Shown piece by piece: positions 1 through 8,854 of a stretch of DNA of 45,082 bases. A program made the translations under genes and the position numbers. Every line of letters starts with the position of its first letter. Positions within the stretch are counted from its first letter, which is position 1. The DNA is taken from positions 1-45,082 of the forward strand of contig NZ_JBHLXE010000087.1 in NCBI RefSeq assembly GCF_042432445.1, in the 5' to 3' direction. Below the pieces are notes generated by a model, which saw nothing but the letters and a program-made list of their open reading frames with translations, searched no databases and was not told the origin of the DNA. The stretch comes from Thorsellia kenyensis (GTDB taxonomy: Bacteria > Pseudomonadota > Gammaproteobacteria > Enterobacterales > Thorselliaceae).

Positions 1-3000
1 CACGTTGTTTAACGCTTAAATCCCCTGACGTATTGTCAGTTAATTTGCCTTCTGGGATTTCTAAGGCAAAGTCTGCCTTGCCGTTACCATCCGTTGGGCC
101 ATAGCTCAGTGGGTACTCGCCCTCTTTAGGATCGGTACTGAACACTAACTCTTCACCATTTGGTAAGGTCACCACAACATCTTGACCCGCTTCGCCTTTA
201 CCCGTGATGGTTGGCGTCGTCGTATTCAAGCCATCTGTGTCTGGATTGTACCCTTCGATGTTCAAGTTTTCGATTGAACCTGGGCTACTAGTGTCAACGA
301 TAAAGTTCCACTCTTTTGATTTAGGGCCCTCATTTCCATATTGACTTAGTACCGCTACCTCAAATTTATGTTCTCCGTCTTCTAAATTTTCATCAGGTGT
401 ATAACTCCAGCTTCCATCTATTACTGGAACAATAGCAACTTCTTCGCCATCTAAGTAAACTTTAATTGTTTTTGCACCTAAAGGAGCTTTTCCTGTGAAA
501 GTAGGCTTATTATCATTAGTTGTTTCACCTCTAGCGATAAATTCTTTATAATTTAAATCGCTATTTTCTTGTCCGAGCGTCTGTACATCATCAATTAGAA
601 AAAGTAAACCATCATCATTTTCAGGCCATGGCGTAGTATTAAGCGTTGGATCATAATTAATGATTAATTCAGGACTAGGAGTTGACTCATCATTAACCAT
701 ATCGACTGTTGTTACAGTGTATTTATTTTCGCCAATATAAGGGTTGACCGCAACAAGCTCCCAACTTCCATCAGATTTTACGATTGTCGTTCCAACTAAT
801 TTACCAAAATTATACAAATTTACAGTATAACCTGGCTCTCCCGTTCCTTTGATATAAGGCGCTGGATCATTATGTATTTTACCTTCACGACTAAGCACAT
901 CTTGTTGAACAGAACCTACAGTATCGAGTATTTCTGTTATTATTGGAGCATCAGGTAAAGCAACAAGTACTTTTAAAGAGAAGGTTTCTTCTTTAGCAGA
1001 AAGTAGCTCATCAGTATCAATATCACGATTTGCACCTACGATTCTAGCTTTAAATATATAATCCCCATCATTTAATGGTGACAATACTTTAAATGACCAG
1101 TGACCCGAGTCATCAACAACAGCGGTCCCTTTTTGGTCATTGACCGTTATCTCAATAATAGCACCCACAGGTCCAATTCCTTTTATTGTAGGTAAATTAT
1201 CATTTATATAGGTATTTTCACCTGCAATCTTTAAGCTACCGTTTTTAGAGTATTCGGCACTTGTGATGACTAAATTACCTGGGATACTATCTACATTAAC
1301 AATAAAAGGTTCGCTTGGTTGACTTTTATTTCCAACTTTATTAAGTTGTACCATGGTGATCGAATGTAGCCCATTAGCTAATTGATTAGGAGGAACGAAG
1401 ATCCATTCTCCTTGATTATTCGTTTTTGTCGTCCCGATTAACAATCCATTATCATAGATTTCTATAGTTGAGTTGGCTAACCCTTTTCCTTTTAGTATTG
1501 GCAGCGTATCATCCGTCGTGCTTTGATTAACAAGGACATCTTTTTCTGCACCTTGATGATCTAAGACTTCGATTAATTCAGGCGCAGCAGGTTCGCTACG
1601 ATTGAGCTTGATTTCCCAATCAGCCGTTTCCCATATTCCACCTGTTGAATCCGGCATTGACGCAGAAATTTTGTACACACCATCTTCTGCGGCACTTGAG
1701 AATGTTGAAAAACTTCTAGCCTGACCATTACTTAAGCTATCTAAATTCAACTCATATTCCCAATACCCTTTTTCATTAGACGTGGTAGTACCCACTACAC
1801 GGCCGTCAACCATGATGTTAACCGTTGTATTAGGCTCTGCACTTCCCCTGACAAGAAGTTGATTTTGATTCGTCTCATCTTCAGGGTTTACCATACTGTA
1901 ATTATCACCTATTTCAAGCACAGATAAGAGAGCGACTTGAGAAGGCAGTGCTCCTGTAAATTCAAATGAATAAGTGGGCGCATCTTGAACAGCCAATTCA
2001 TAACCTGCTGCTGTCACAGGTACTACGTGTAATGTATTTGCCCCTGAAAGATATTGCTTAGGAGGATCAAATTGCCATACGCCATCCTCATCCACAGGAA
2101 CTTGTGCTAAAAATGTTAATTGACCAAAAGGATCTGTCAGATATATTTTAATGCTTTGTATTGATGGCTCAGCTTTACCGCTAAGTACTGGAGTTGCATC
2201 ATCTGTTGTACTGCCATTATTTATAGCGCCTAAAATAGTTCCTTGATCAGCTGTTAATGTCAATTCAGATACCATTGGATTTGATGCACTAGGCAGGTTT
2301 GTATCAACGGTAAACTCAACACTTGACTTTTCGCCAATGTTACCTGCACGATTTATAGGTGCAACCTCAATTTGATTGTCACCGTCATTTAATTTATCAT
2401 CTATTTGATAGGTCCAATTGCCATTCTTATTGGTATCAACCCTTGCAACTTCTTTTCCATTAATAAATATAGCTATCTGACTAACACCTGCTGGTGCAGT
2501 TCCAGAAAGTGTTGGTTGATTGTCATCTGTGACATCACCATTATTTATTTCTTTACTCCCAATTAATTCATCTTCATTTGCATCATCAATAATTTTCCAA
2601 CTATCTGGTGATAAAGCTTCAGGTGCTGGGCTTGTATCAACTTTCACATTGAAAGGAGGTGTATGATCACTTTCATTACCCGCTTTATCTGTGACGGTAA
2701 ATGTAATAGTGTTATCACCATCCTTTAATGCAGCTGATGGAGGCAATTCAAAAGTCCAATTTCCCTGACTATCAACCGTTGGCTGACTCTCTTGCGCATT
2801 AAACGTTTGTTTTTCTCCATTAATATATACATTAACAATACCATCGGGTTCACCTTTACCTGTGAATGTAGGGCGGGTATCATCAGTGACATCTCCATCA
2901 TTTAGATTCCCTTGATAATCGCCTATATTATCTAATGCAAACTGGTCGACTTCTGGGCTATTGGGAGCTGTTTTATCAACAAATAGAGGAATGTCCGTTC

Positions 3001-3823
3001 CTGGCCCTTTATTGCCATAACTATCTTTTGGCGTCACGGTAATATTCACATCACCTTCTGGCAGGTCATAATCAGGTGGAAGATTAATTTCAAACGTTCC
3101 ATCAGGGTTAAATTTCCCTGGTAATTCCCCTGGACCTGGATTAGGCGAAAACACAAAAGTGTCATCTGCTTTTCCATCACCATTGGTATCAACATCAACG
3201 ATAATGCTATCATCAGGATCACCTTTACCTTTTATTGTGGGCGTCCCTTTTCCAAAAGTACCATCCGGCTTTCTTCCATCTATAATTATATTTTCTAATT
3301 GGCCTGGAGGTGTTACATATACATCACCTATGCTTTTAGTATCACTGAATATTTCACCCCCTGCGATAATTGCACCGATTCCTACAATAGCAGCTAATAA
3401 AATAGCACCTGAAGAATCAAAATCAAATTCATCAAATACAGCAGTGTCAACTTCAAACTGTTGCCCTGTAAAATCAATTGAAACTGATTCACCATCTGAC
3501 AGTGTTAATAAAGATTGTGTTTCTTCATTAATAGCATTTAGTGTATCATCGCCTGTCACAGCAGTTATTTTTATTGTTCCGTCTGTTAAGTAAAATCCTT
3601 TTAATACTAATACTTCAAGAGGATTTTCACTCAAAATAATTTCTAAATCATCACCTTTTCTAACCACTTCAAATTTTTCTTTACCGATAAAGGTATTTTT
3701 TTTCGCATGACGAATAATGACAACATCTTGATTAGTAACATTGATTTCAGTCTTGCCTTTTATTGTTCTAACATTAGCAGTCTTGTTAGCAGTATTTGTT
3801 AAAATCACTTTAAAATTTGGCAT
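1..3823 (-). CDS. BapA-type large Ig-repeat adhesin (C-terminus off window)
   Basis: Continuous reading frame from an ATG at 3823 (AGGAAA Shine-Dalgarno just upstream) through the left edge, 1274 codons without a stop. Residues 1-125 resemble the BapA prefix domain of type I-secreted biofilm proteins. At about 130-155 there is a short acidic stretch and then a hydrophobic helix (GAILLAAIVGIGAIIAGG). After it come about nine complete bacterial Ig-like repeats of roughly 90-130 residues plus a tenth cut by the edge. Each repeat opens with a motif like TDDTRPTFTGKGEPDG and closes with W-x-F/Y...L-x-D/E-G...N. By family knowledge, such proteins are exported by a LapBCE-type ABC exporter using a C-terminal signal, which is not visible here, and hold cells together or to surfaces. 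The repeats are diverged from one another, so this is not a recent tandem amplification. Very confident on class, less on the exact family. Confidence 0.88.
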   Translation of the reverse strand, partial: MPNFKVILTNTANKTANVRTIKGKTEINVTNQDVVIIRHAKKNTFIGKEKFEVVRKGDDLEIILSENPLEVLVLKGFYLTDGTIKITAVTGDDTLNAINEETQSLLTLSDGESVSIDFTGQQFEVDTAVFDEFDFDSSGAILLAAIVGIGAIIAGGEIFSDTKSIGDVYVTPPGQLENIIIDGRKPDGTFGKGTPTIKGKGDPDDSIIVDVDTNGDGKADDTFVFSPNPGPGELPGKFNPDGTFEINLPPDYDLPEGDVNITVTPKDSYGNKGPGTDIPLFVDKTAPNSPEVDQFALDNIGDYQGNLNDGDVTDDTRPTFTGKGEPDGIVNVYINGEKQTFNAQESQPTVDSQGNWTFELPPSAALKDGDNTITFTVTDKAGNESDHTPPFNVKVDTSPAPEALSPDSWKIIDDANEDELIGSKEINNGDVTDDNQPTLSGTAPAGVSQIAIFINGKEVARVDTNKNGNWTYQIDDKLNDGDNQIEVAPINRAGNIGEKSSVEFTVDTNLPSASNPMVSELTLTADQGTILGAINNGSTTDDATPVLSGKAEPSIQSIKIYLTDPFGQLTFLAQVPVDEDGVWQFDPPKQYLSGANTLHVVPVTAAGYELAVQDAPTYSFEFTGALPSQVALLSVLEIGDNYSMVNPEDETNQNQLLVRGSAEPNTTVNIMVDGRVVGTTTSNEKGYWEYELNLDSLSNGQARSFSTFSSAAEDGVYKISASMPDSTGGIWETADWEIKLNRSEPAAPELIEVLDHQGAEKDVLVNQSTTDDTLPILKGKGLANSTIEIYDNGLLIGTTKTNNQGEWIFVPPNQLANGLHSITMVQLNKVGNKSQPSEPFIVNVDSIPGNLVITSAEYSKNGSLKIAGENTYINDNLPTIKGIGPVGAIIEITVNDQKGTAVVDDSGHWSFKVLSPLNDGDYIFKARIVGANRDIDTDELLSAKEETFSLKVLVALPDAPIITEILDTVGSVQQDVLSREGKIHNDPAPYIKGTGEPGYTVNLYNFGKLVGTTIVKSDGSWELVAVNPYIGENKYTVTTVDMVNDESTPSPELIINYDPTLNTTPWPENDDGLLFLIDDVQTLGQENSDLNYKEFIARGETTNDNKPTFTGKAPLGAKTIKVYLDGEEVAIVPVIDGSWSYTPDENLEDGEHKFEVAVLSQYGNEGPKSKEWNFIVDTSSPGSIENLNIEGYNPDTDGLNTTTPTITGKGEAGQDVVVTLPNGEELVFSTDPKEGEYPLSYGPTDGNGKADFALEIPEGKLTDNTSGDLSVKQR

Positions 3824-4411
3824 ATATTTTCCTTTTTTGTTTTAAGTTATTTTTATTAAAGTTTGAATTCTCTTTTTAGTATTTCTTTGTTATTTAATGA
3901 AAACACCTAATTCACTTAATATATCAGTTTCAAGAAGTATCCTCTCCTTTTGAGGGCTATCGCTTATGAATATACTTTTTAGCCAATAGTCATAGATTAA
4001 ATTTATTATAACGCTGAAAACCTTAGTTTTATAATAAAATACAGTTTTATGAGAATTTACATGGTTTTTTCAAAAATTAGGTGGGAAACTATGGCTTCCC
4101 TCCAATTCAATCCGTGAGTCTCATCAGTTCAAGTGAAACTCTATGAGCTAAAAAAATCATCATTAGCCTTAATTACGTGATCTAAGAACAAGCATCTTCT
4201 CACAAAAAATAGCTTTTTGTTACTCTTACCATCTTTATAATTAACATACTAAATAATTACTAATTCAAGTACCACTTAATTTATAAAAAATCACAATTAA
4301 ACTTTTAAATCTTACATAATTTACTATTAGTTAACAAAAAACTACATTTTTACGAATTAAGCGATATTTATTTAGCCATTAACAATCTATTTTGGGGTTG
4401 CACGTATTATA
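3824..4411. other. Gene-free, AT-rich region upstream of the adhesin
   Basis: 588 bases between the adhesin start and the IS30 remnant. It should hold the adhesin promoter, but I see no convincing -35/-10 pair. It contains a 20-base sequence (3891-3910) that recurs at the far right of the window. The stretch TTTTGGGGTTGCAC near 4391-4404 resembles the terminal inverted repeats of IS30-family elements and may be the left end of the neighbouring IS remnant. Nothing else is recognisable. Confidence 0.4.
3891..3910 (+). repeat. 20-bp repeat, copy 1 (second copy at 44983-45002)
   Basis: TATTTAATGAAAACACCTAA occurs exactly here, about 70 bases upstream of the adhesin gene, and again at 44983-45002 next to the group II intron end. 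The flanks differ. An exact 20-mer is unlikely by chance in 45 kb even at this AT content, but its meaning is unknown. Confidence 0.6.
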
Positions 4412-4876
4412 TTACACTAGCATCTTACGCTTACCGCCGACTTTATGATAATGCCAAAAAAAAGAGAGTTGTTTGTATAGCTTGCCACCTCTTTCTTTAT
4501 CTAGCTTTATGCATCGATATAAGGTAGGAACGCTGACTGTTAAATGAGAACTTTTGAAAGCTAAACCACTCGACATATTATGTAAACTATGGGTTGTAGG
4601 AGATTTAAATTGCTCTTTAATATAATCCATCTGTTCATCAGTGATTTTAATCGCTTTGAAGGCCTTGGATTTACGAGTAACACATAATTGGTGAGTCTTT
4701 TGGGGAATATATTTGGATCTATTTGAATTGCGATTTAGCTCACGGCATATAGTTGATGCATTAACACCAATAGTTTTTGCTATTTTACACATTGCTTGAC
4801 CTTGATCCCTCAATACTGAAATTTGAAACTGCTGTCCTTCAATCAGTTGTTAGTATAATTTCATCTTTTTTGGCAT
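4412..4876 (-). pseudogene. IS30-family transposase, N-terminal remnant with nonsense codon
   Basis: An ATG at 4876 opens MPKKMKLY, followed by an in-frame TAA (4852-4850) and then QLIEGQQFQIS and the HTH of IS30 transposases (QAMCKIAKTIGVNASTICRE, helix-turn-helix plus R-E-L-x-R-N). Family members have Q at the stop position, so a C-to-T change in a CAA codon explains the stop. The frame then runs to WHYHKVGGKRKMLV and stops at 4412. IS30 transposases normally continue for about 180 more residues with the DDE catalytic core, which is absent. The element is dead, both truncated and interrupted. Confidence 0.8.
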
Positions 4877-5342
4877 AGTGCTCTCATGTAAAAGTCAGCG
4901 TTCCTAACGGAACTTGTCAAGATAGCTGACGCCTCTCACATTACAAATCGCATAGAGATATTTACTCGACCAAAGATTGTAGCGGACCGTCCCAGGTTCT
5001 GCCTCTCAATAAAGCACTTAAAAATCAACGGCATAAAAAATGATCTTTTTTTGCTTGTTGTACTGATTTTACCTTAATTTATTACAAACAATATAGTCAA
5101 TTGTCTTAAATAAATACTTTGCTTCGATCAGGTCTCCTACAATGACTGCTAGTTAAGTATACGAATGTTTAATTAATGATTTTTATCAAAAATAAACACA
5201 TCTCACCTAAAACAAACCTTGACTCAGCCTATTTGTTTTGCTTATTTTTCGCTATAACGTATTCTTGAGTTTTAAACTCCTATGAAAATGAATTAATCGT
5301 TCTAACGTAATCCTCCCCTTCCATAAGATTTTCCAACCAACA
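4877..5342. other. Gene-free stretch with a possible IS4-type C-terminal scrap
   Basis: No intact gene. On the minus strand near 5150-5095, a short frame reads FVYLTSSHCRRPDRSKVFI and then a stop. Its DNA core ATTGTAGGAGACCT (revcomp of about 5131-5144) is also present on the plus strand near 37406, where it encodes NCRRPNTKR at the end of the IS4 remnant. The two sites are probably ends of related transposase genes. The rest is unrecognised. Confidence 0.35.
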
Positions 5343-6065
5343 ATGCCTGTTCTCTTGGTGTCTTTCCAATAGACTAATTTTCCTACTGAAAGTGCACTCA
5401 AAACTTTTGATAAAGATGTTGCAAAAGGCAAGGTGCTTGAGGAGAAAAAACTTAGTAGCCTCATGAAGAAAAACTTCTCATGTGAGCACGATCCCTTGTC
5501 TCGCTTAGAAGAGTTCAAACGTGAGTTAAAATACACTGAAATCACAGATTACCAAATCAATTCATTCGCTCAATATTCAGGTCGTGGAGCACCTAAAAAG
5601 GATGCTGAGCCCGTCGGTTATAAGTACACGATTACAGCGAATATAGAGATTTGTGAAGCAAAGCTAGAGGAAGCTAAACTCAAATTAGGCATATTCATCT
5701 TAAGTACGAATGATATTAATAATACGCCAGATATGCATAAATTATTAAGCTTATATAAATCCCAGCAGAGAGTCGAGAGAGAGTTCAGATTCTTAAAAGA
5801 TCCTTCATTCATGACCTCATCATTTTTTGTTGAAAAACCAAGCCGCATAGAAGCGTTATTATTTTTAATGGCCGCAGCACTGATGATTTATGCTGGTCTA
5901 GAGCATCAAATCAGAACGACACTCAAAGAGAATAAGAAAACCGTCACGAATAGTGTGAAAAAACAAACCGATAATCCAACGTTGAAATGGTTGTTTTTGA
6001 AATTCACTAAGATTAAATGTTTGATAGTGGACAAAACAACTGTGTATATCAAGGGTATTGATTAA
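5343..6065 (+). pseudogene. IS1634-family transposase, C-terminal remnant
   Basis: The open frame from about 5373 to 6065 encodes the C-terminal third of an IS1634-type DDE transposase. It includes LKTFDKDVAKGKVLEEKKL and the conserved block LLSLYKSQQRVEREFRFLKDP, which contains the final catalytic Glu, then IEALLFLMAAALMIYAGLEHQIR. The same frame upstream is broken by TAG at 5370-5372, and nothing of the N-terminal two thirds (500-plus residues in the family) can be found. Any start used by a gene caller (a GTG at 5433) is artificial. The element sits beside the IS30 remnant in a small IS graveyard. Confidence 0.8.
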
Positions 6066-6230
6066 GAACATAGACATATAATTAGACTGCTAGGAGAACC
6101 CTACAAGTTAATATATAGGGAGATTAAAAAATAACCATTTTTAACCTGAGAAATAATTATAAAATATAGTGCGGAAAGACAGTTCTCATCCATGTAAGCT
6201 CTATCAAAGTTCATATCGCTATAAATGACA

Positions 6231-6255
6231 AAGCCCCAGCGTTAGCATGGGGCTT
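6231..6255 (-). terminator. Hairpin terminator downstream of the cassette array
   Basis: Perfect 7-bp stem AAGCCCC/GGGGCTT with an 11-base loop. On the minus strand it is followed by TTTG rather than a long U-run, so it is a moderate terminator at best. It lies about 90 bases past the stop codon of the last cassette gene. Confidence 0.55.
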
Positions 6256-6319
6256 AATAAATGTTATGGTGCAACTTTGCAAACAATGAAATAACCGCAT
6301 GAACACCAAGAATAAATAA

Positions 6320-6349
6320 ATAATACAATAATTTGCTAATTCATGTCAA
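6320..6349 (-). promoter_or_regulatory. Promoter-like element overlapping the partner-1 stop codon
   Basis: TTGACA (revcomp of 6344-6349), an 18-base spacer and TATTAT (revcomp of 6320-6325). The TGA inside TTGACA is the stop codon of the gene at 6346-7092. The -35 hexamer lies in the block shared with the second cassette; the -10 lies just outside it. It would fire out of the array toward the IS remnants. Sequence match only. Confidence 0.35.
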
Positions 6350-6396
6350 GCCTTGAATGAATTTAGCGATGAAATGCCTGCTTCAAGTACATCAGC
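6331..6396. repeat. Cassette-end repeat, copy A
   Basis: 66 bases identical to 7609-7674, then one mismatch and 19 further identical bases. The repeat covers the last codons of the partner gene (ending SAADVLEAGISSLNSFKA), its TGA stop and about 15 bases beyond. The coding sequences upstream of it are strongly diverged, so identity ends abruptly. Confidence 0.9.
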
Positions 6397-7092
6397 CGCT
6401 GAACATTCAAATTTTTCAAGAATTTTATTAAACTCTTGAAGTCTATGGTCATCCAAAAAATGAATTACTGCATTTTTAGGGATAGTTCCATCTTTAATAG
6501 TTTCAAGCTGTTCAATATTACCGCAGTCTTCAACACATTGGTTATTAGATTTAATTCTTTCTATTTCACTCAAAATCCAAGATGTCTCACAACTAAATGG
6601 TTGTGTTGGCGTCACTTTGTACTGCCTATTTTTAGTAGGACAAATATTATGCAATGGATCTAATAGTACTATTTGAAAACAATCCAGATGGTCAAAAAAA
6701 CCAACTACTCGACCTAAACTAGCTGAAATTGCTAATTGAAAGAAAGGATATTCATCGTTATTTTCAATAATCTCATTAGGGATCCAATCAAACTCGTTTC
6801 GCTTGATTGGGATCCCTGGTTGTTCCCAAATGATTTGATGAATATGATGAGCATCCCTAAACCTATGATCCTCCTTAAAAGAGGCAGTTTTTTTACCAGA
6901 ATAAGCTTTGAGCGCATTTAATAATGAAATGAACCACTTCTTATCCACCGATGCTGACCCAAAACCAAAATACTCTAACTGTTTCCAGTATTTTAATGAG
7001 TATGTAAACTCTTTATTTTCAATGAATTCAACTATTTTAGGTGAAATATCAATGTTAGGTTGCTTACCCGTCCTTATACTTTTTTTTCCCAT
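6346..7092 (-). CDS. Cassette 1 partner protein, putative toxin or effector (unknown family)
   Basis: 248 residues. The ATG at 7092 lies 3 bases after the stop of the upstream Panacea gene, so the two are translationally coupled. I do not recognise the family. Compared with its paralogue at 7624-8355, residues 1-40 are unrelated. The core is well conserved: FRDxxxxHxxIWxQPGIPI, then ENxxxYPFxQLxISAS-GRVxGxFD and CFQIVLLDPLHNICPT. Near the C-terminus come C-x3-DCGNIEQL, IPxNAVxHFLDD, and an identical last 22 residues. Cysteines recur at the same positions in both copies (CFQ, ICPT, SCE, C-x3-C, ECSA), which may indicate a metal site or a structural role. No signal peptide or membrane segment. 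Pairing with a Panacea antitoxin suggests a toxin. The GRVxGFF...F.IVLLDPLHN strand pattern loosely recalls small ribonuclease folds, but this is speculative. Confidence 0.8.
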   Translation of the reverse strand: MGKKSIRTGKQPNIDISPKIVEFIENKEFTYSLKYWKQLEYFGFGSASVDKKWFISLLNALKAYSGKKTASFKEDHRFRDAHHIHQIIWEQPGIPIKRNEFDWIPNEIIENNDEYPFFQLAISASLGRVVGFFDHLDCFQIVLLDPLHNICPTKNRQYKVTPTQPFSCETSWILSEIERIKSNNQCVEDCGNIEQLETIKDGTIPKNAVIHFLDDHRLQEFNKILEKFECSAADVLEAGISSLNSFKA

Positions 7093-7095
7093 AAA

Positions 7096-7563
7096 TTATG
7101 AATCCAACCTCGCAGAATAATATTTCATCATCTCATCATTATCGATAATATTTTCACTGCGAGCCATTGGATTGACACCTTTTCTAGCATTAATCCAAGG
7201 TTGTTCTTTATGTGACATTTCTTCTAACTGCACGCCACTAAATTTTGCATATGAGCCAAGCACGTTATTAATATGATCTATGTCTTCTTCCTTTAATGAA
7301 GCAAGATTAAACTCAGGTCTAATATCGTTGATTGTTATATCAGAATAAAGTGATTTTTCGTCTTTAAATCTATCAAAAATTTCTTTAGATACGGGGCCAT
7401 GTACCCATGCCTGAAAATTACTACTAAACATCGGTCTCTTTTCAAAAACAAGATGCCAAGCTTGAATGTAATATAAAAGTTTTTGAAGCTTCAAATTACT
7501 TAAGCTCTCACCTGCATTGTCTATTTTAAAAATCACATAATCACATGCGTCATGTATATCCAT
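7096..7563 (-). CDS. Cassette 1 Panacea-domain protein (DUF4065/SocA/GepA-like, putative antitoxin)
   Basis: 155 residues starting MDIHDACDYVIFK, with the hallmark block LSNLKLQKLLYYIQAWHLVF at about 20-40, then FQAWVHGPVSKEIFDRF and PWINARKGV near the end. This is the Panacea (DUF4065) domain. Panacea proteins are known as broadly adaptable antitoxins encoded beside unrelated toxins (PanAT systems), and as phage-associated GepA proteins. A strong SD (GGAAGGGA) precedes the ATG. By eye about two thirds of residues match the second copy at 8390-8854. It is followed 3 bases later by its partner gene. Likely role: neutralising that partner, perhaps with autoregulation. The family call is secure; the partner relation is inferred from coupling and duplication. 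Confidence 0.92.
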   Translation of the reverse strand: MDIHDACDYVIFKIDNAGESLSNLKLQKLLYYIQAWHLVFEKRPMFSSNFQAWVHGPVSKEIFDRFKDEKSLYSDITINDIRPEFNLASLKEEDIDHINNVLGSYAKFSGVQLEEMSHKEQPWINARKGVNPMARSENIIDNDEMMKYYSARLDS

Positions 7564-7588
7564 AATTTATTCCCTTCCATAGTAAAAA
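7550..7588. repeat. Cassette-start repeat, copy A
   Basis: 39 bases identical to 8841-8879. The block covers the first codons of the Panacea gene, its start codon, its SD and about 15 bases of leader. With the cassette-end repeat it frames each cassette with near-identical ends. Confidence 0.88.
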
Positions 7589-7608
7589 CATTTAGTATCA
7601 TTCAGCTG

Positions 7609-7674
7609 ATTTGCTAATTCATGTCAAGCCTTGAATGAATTTAGCGATGAAATGCCTGCTTCAAGTACATCAGC
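7609..7674. repeat. Cassette-end repeat, copy B
   Basis: Second copy of the 66-base block at 6331-6396, at the 3' end of the cassette 2 partner gene. Its TTGACA/stop overlap is the same, but no good -10 follows at 17-18 bases here. Confidence 0.9.
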
Positions 7675-8355
7675 TGCTGAACATTCAAATTTTTTAAGCA
7701 CTTTATTAAATTCGTTAAGTTTTAAATCATCAAGAAAATGAACTACTGCATTAGTCGGTATTCCATTGTTTTTTATCTGCTTTAATTGTTCAATATTGCC
7801 ACAATCTTGATCGCATTGATTATTTACTTGCAATGATTCAATCTGACTCAATAGCAATTTAAATTCACAACTTAAAGGCATGCATGGATCAACTTTATAA
7901 TGTGTATGTTGCGTAGGGCAAATGTTGTGCAAAGGATCTAATAAAACTATTTGAAAGCAAAAAAACTCATCAAAATACCCAATTACACGACCAGAGCTTG
8001 CGCTGATAGATAGTTGATAGAATGGATAATCCTCGTTATTTTCAACAATATTTTTATCTACCCAAGTAAACTCATGACGTTGTATAGGTATTCCTGGTTG
8101 ATCCCAAATAACTTCATGAAAACGCGCTACATTTCTAAAGCGATTATTTTCTAGGAAAGTTTCAATCTTTACATCAGAATAGCGTTTGAGAGCCTCTAAT
8201 AATGAGGCGAACCATGAAATACCGATTTTATAAGATTTCAAACCAAAATTTTCAATTTGATTCCACTGTTTAAATGAAAATGTAAAATACCTTTTTTTGA
8301 CATTTTGCTGTGCGAGCAAAGGGGAATGTATGTCAAATCCTATCCCTGGATTCAT
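7624..8355 (-). CDS. Cassette 2 partner protein, putative toxin or effector (paralogue)
   Basis: 243 residues from an ATG at 8355 (weak SD; no better in-frame start). It is a paralogue of the 6346-7092 product, with a different N-terminus (MNPGIGFDIHSPLLAQQ) but the same core: FRNVARFHEVIWDQPGIPI, ENNEDYPFYQLSISAS-GRVIGYFD, CFQIVLLDPLHNICPT, C-x3-DCGNIEQL and IPTNAVVHFLDD. The last 22 residues are identical. The distance from its Panacea gene is 34 bases, not 3, because the junction carries a 20-bp duplication. No catalytic signature I can name. Function unknown; toxin or effector by association. Confidence 0.8.
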   Translation of the reverse strand: MNPGIGFDIHSPLLAQQNVKKRYFTFSFKQWNQIENFGLKSYKIGISWFASLLEALKRYSDVKIETFLENNRFRNVARFHEVIWDQPGIPIQRHEFTWVDKNIVENNEDYPFYQLSISASSGRVIGYFDEFFCFQIVLLDPLHNICPTQHTHYKVDPCMPLSCEFKLLLSQIESLQVNNQCDQDCGNIEQLKQIKNNGIPTNAVVHFLDDLKLNEFNKVLKKFECSAADVLEAGISSLNSFKA

Positions 8356-8372
8356 TTTTTTACCATTTATTT

Positions 8373-8403
8373 TTGCATCCTTGTATTTATTATTGCATCC
8401 TTG
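8373..8403. repeat. Short tandem duplication at the cassette 2 gene junction
   Basis: TTGCATCCTTG occurs at 8373-8383 and 8393-8403, a period of 20 bases. The repeat includes the Panacea stop codon and accounts for the wider gap between the two genes here than in cassette 1. Confidence 0.7.
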
Positions 8404-8854
8404 CTGAATAGAATCGCATCATATCATCGTTAGAAATTTCATTTTCACAACGCACTGTAGCATCAACTCCTTTACGAGCATTAATCCATGGCATTTCATT
8501 ATGAGTCATTTCTTCTAATTGAATACCACTAAATTGAGCGTAGACATCAAGAACATTACTGATATGTGTTTTGTCTTCTTCTAATAAGCTATTTATGTCA
8601 AAATCAGCCCTAATATCATCCATTTCGATTTCAGAATAAAGGGATTTCTCTGCCTTAAATCTTTCAAAAATTTCTTTTGACACTGGCCCATGGATCCAAG
8701 CCTGAAAACCCGTATCAAATAAAGGTTTTTTTTCAAATGCTAAATGCCACGCCTGGGTGTAGTACAATAATTTTTGCAATTTTAGGTTACTCAAATTTTC
8801 ACCTGCTTCTTGCATTTTTAAAATAATAAAATCACAAGCATCATGTATATCCAT
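8390..8854 (-). CDS. Cassette 2 Panacea-domain protein (putative antitoxin)
   Basis: 154 residues with the Panacea signature: LSNLKLQKLLYYTQAWHLAF at about 20-40, then FQAWIHGPVSKEIFERF and MPWINARKGV. SD GGAAGGGA precedes the ATG. It ends in a double stop (TAA TAA). It is the first gene of the four-gene minus-strand array, 143 bases downstream of the Q-type antiterminator, and probably transcribed from the promoter overlapping the end of that gene. Differences from copy 1 are spread across the protein, as expected if each antitoxin co-diverged with its own partner. Family certain; specificity unknown. Confidence 0.92.
   Translation of the reverse strand: MDIHDACDFIILKMQEAGENLSNLKLQKLLYYTQAWHLAFEKKPLFDTGFQAWIHGPVSKEIFERFKAEKSLYSEIEMDDIRADFDINSLLEEDKTHISNVLDVYAQFSGIQLEEMTHNEMPWINARKGVDATVRCENEISNDDMMRFYSARMQ

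Noticed and set aside
3159..3593. Plus-strand open frame of 144 residues opposite the adhesin.
   Set aside because: Ser/Pro-rich antisense shadow of the Ig-repeat coding frame; no SD.
4081..4140. TCCGTGAGTCTCATCAG resembles the intron D5 core.
   Set aside because: The match is too short, and D6 and the GAGTAG end do not align; not called as an intron remnant.
5252..5545. Minus-strand frame of 97 residues.
   Set aside because: Antisense to the IS1634 remnant, whose plus frame has clear homology.
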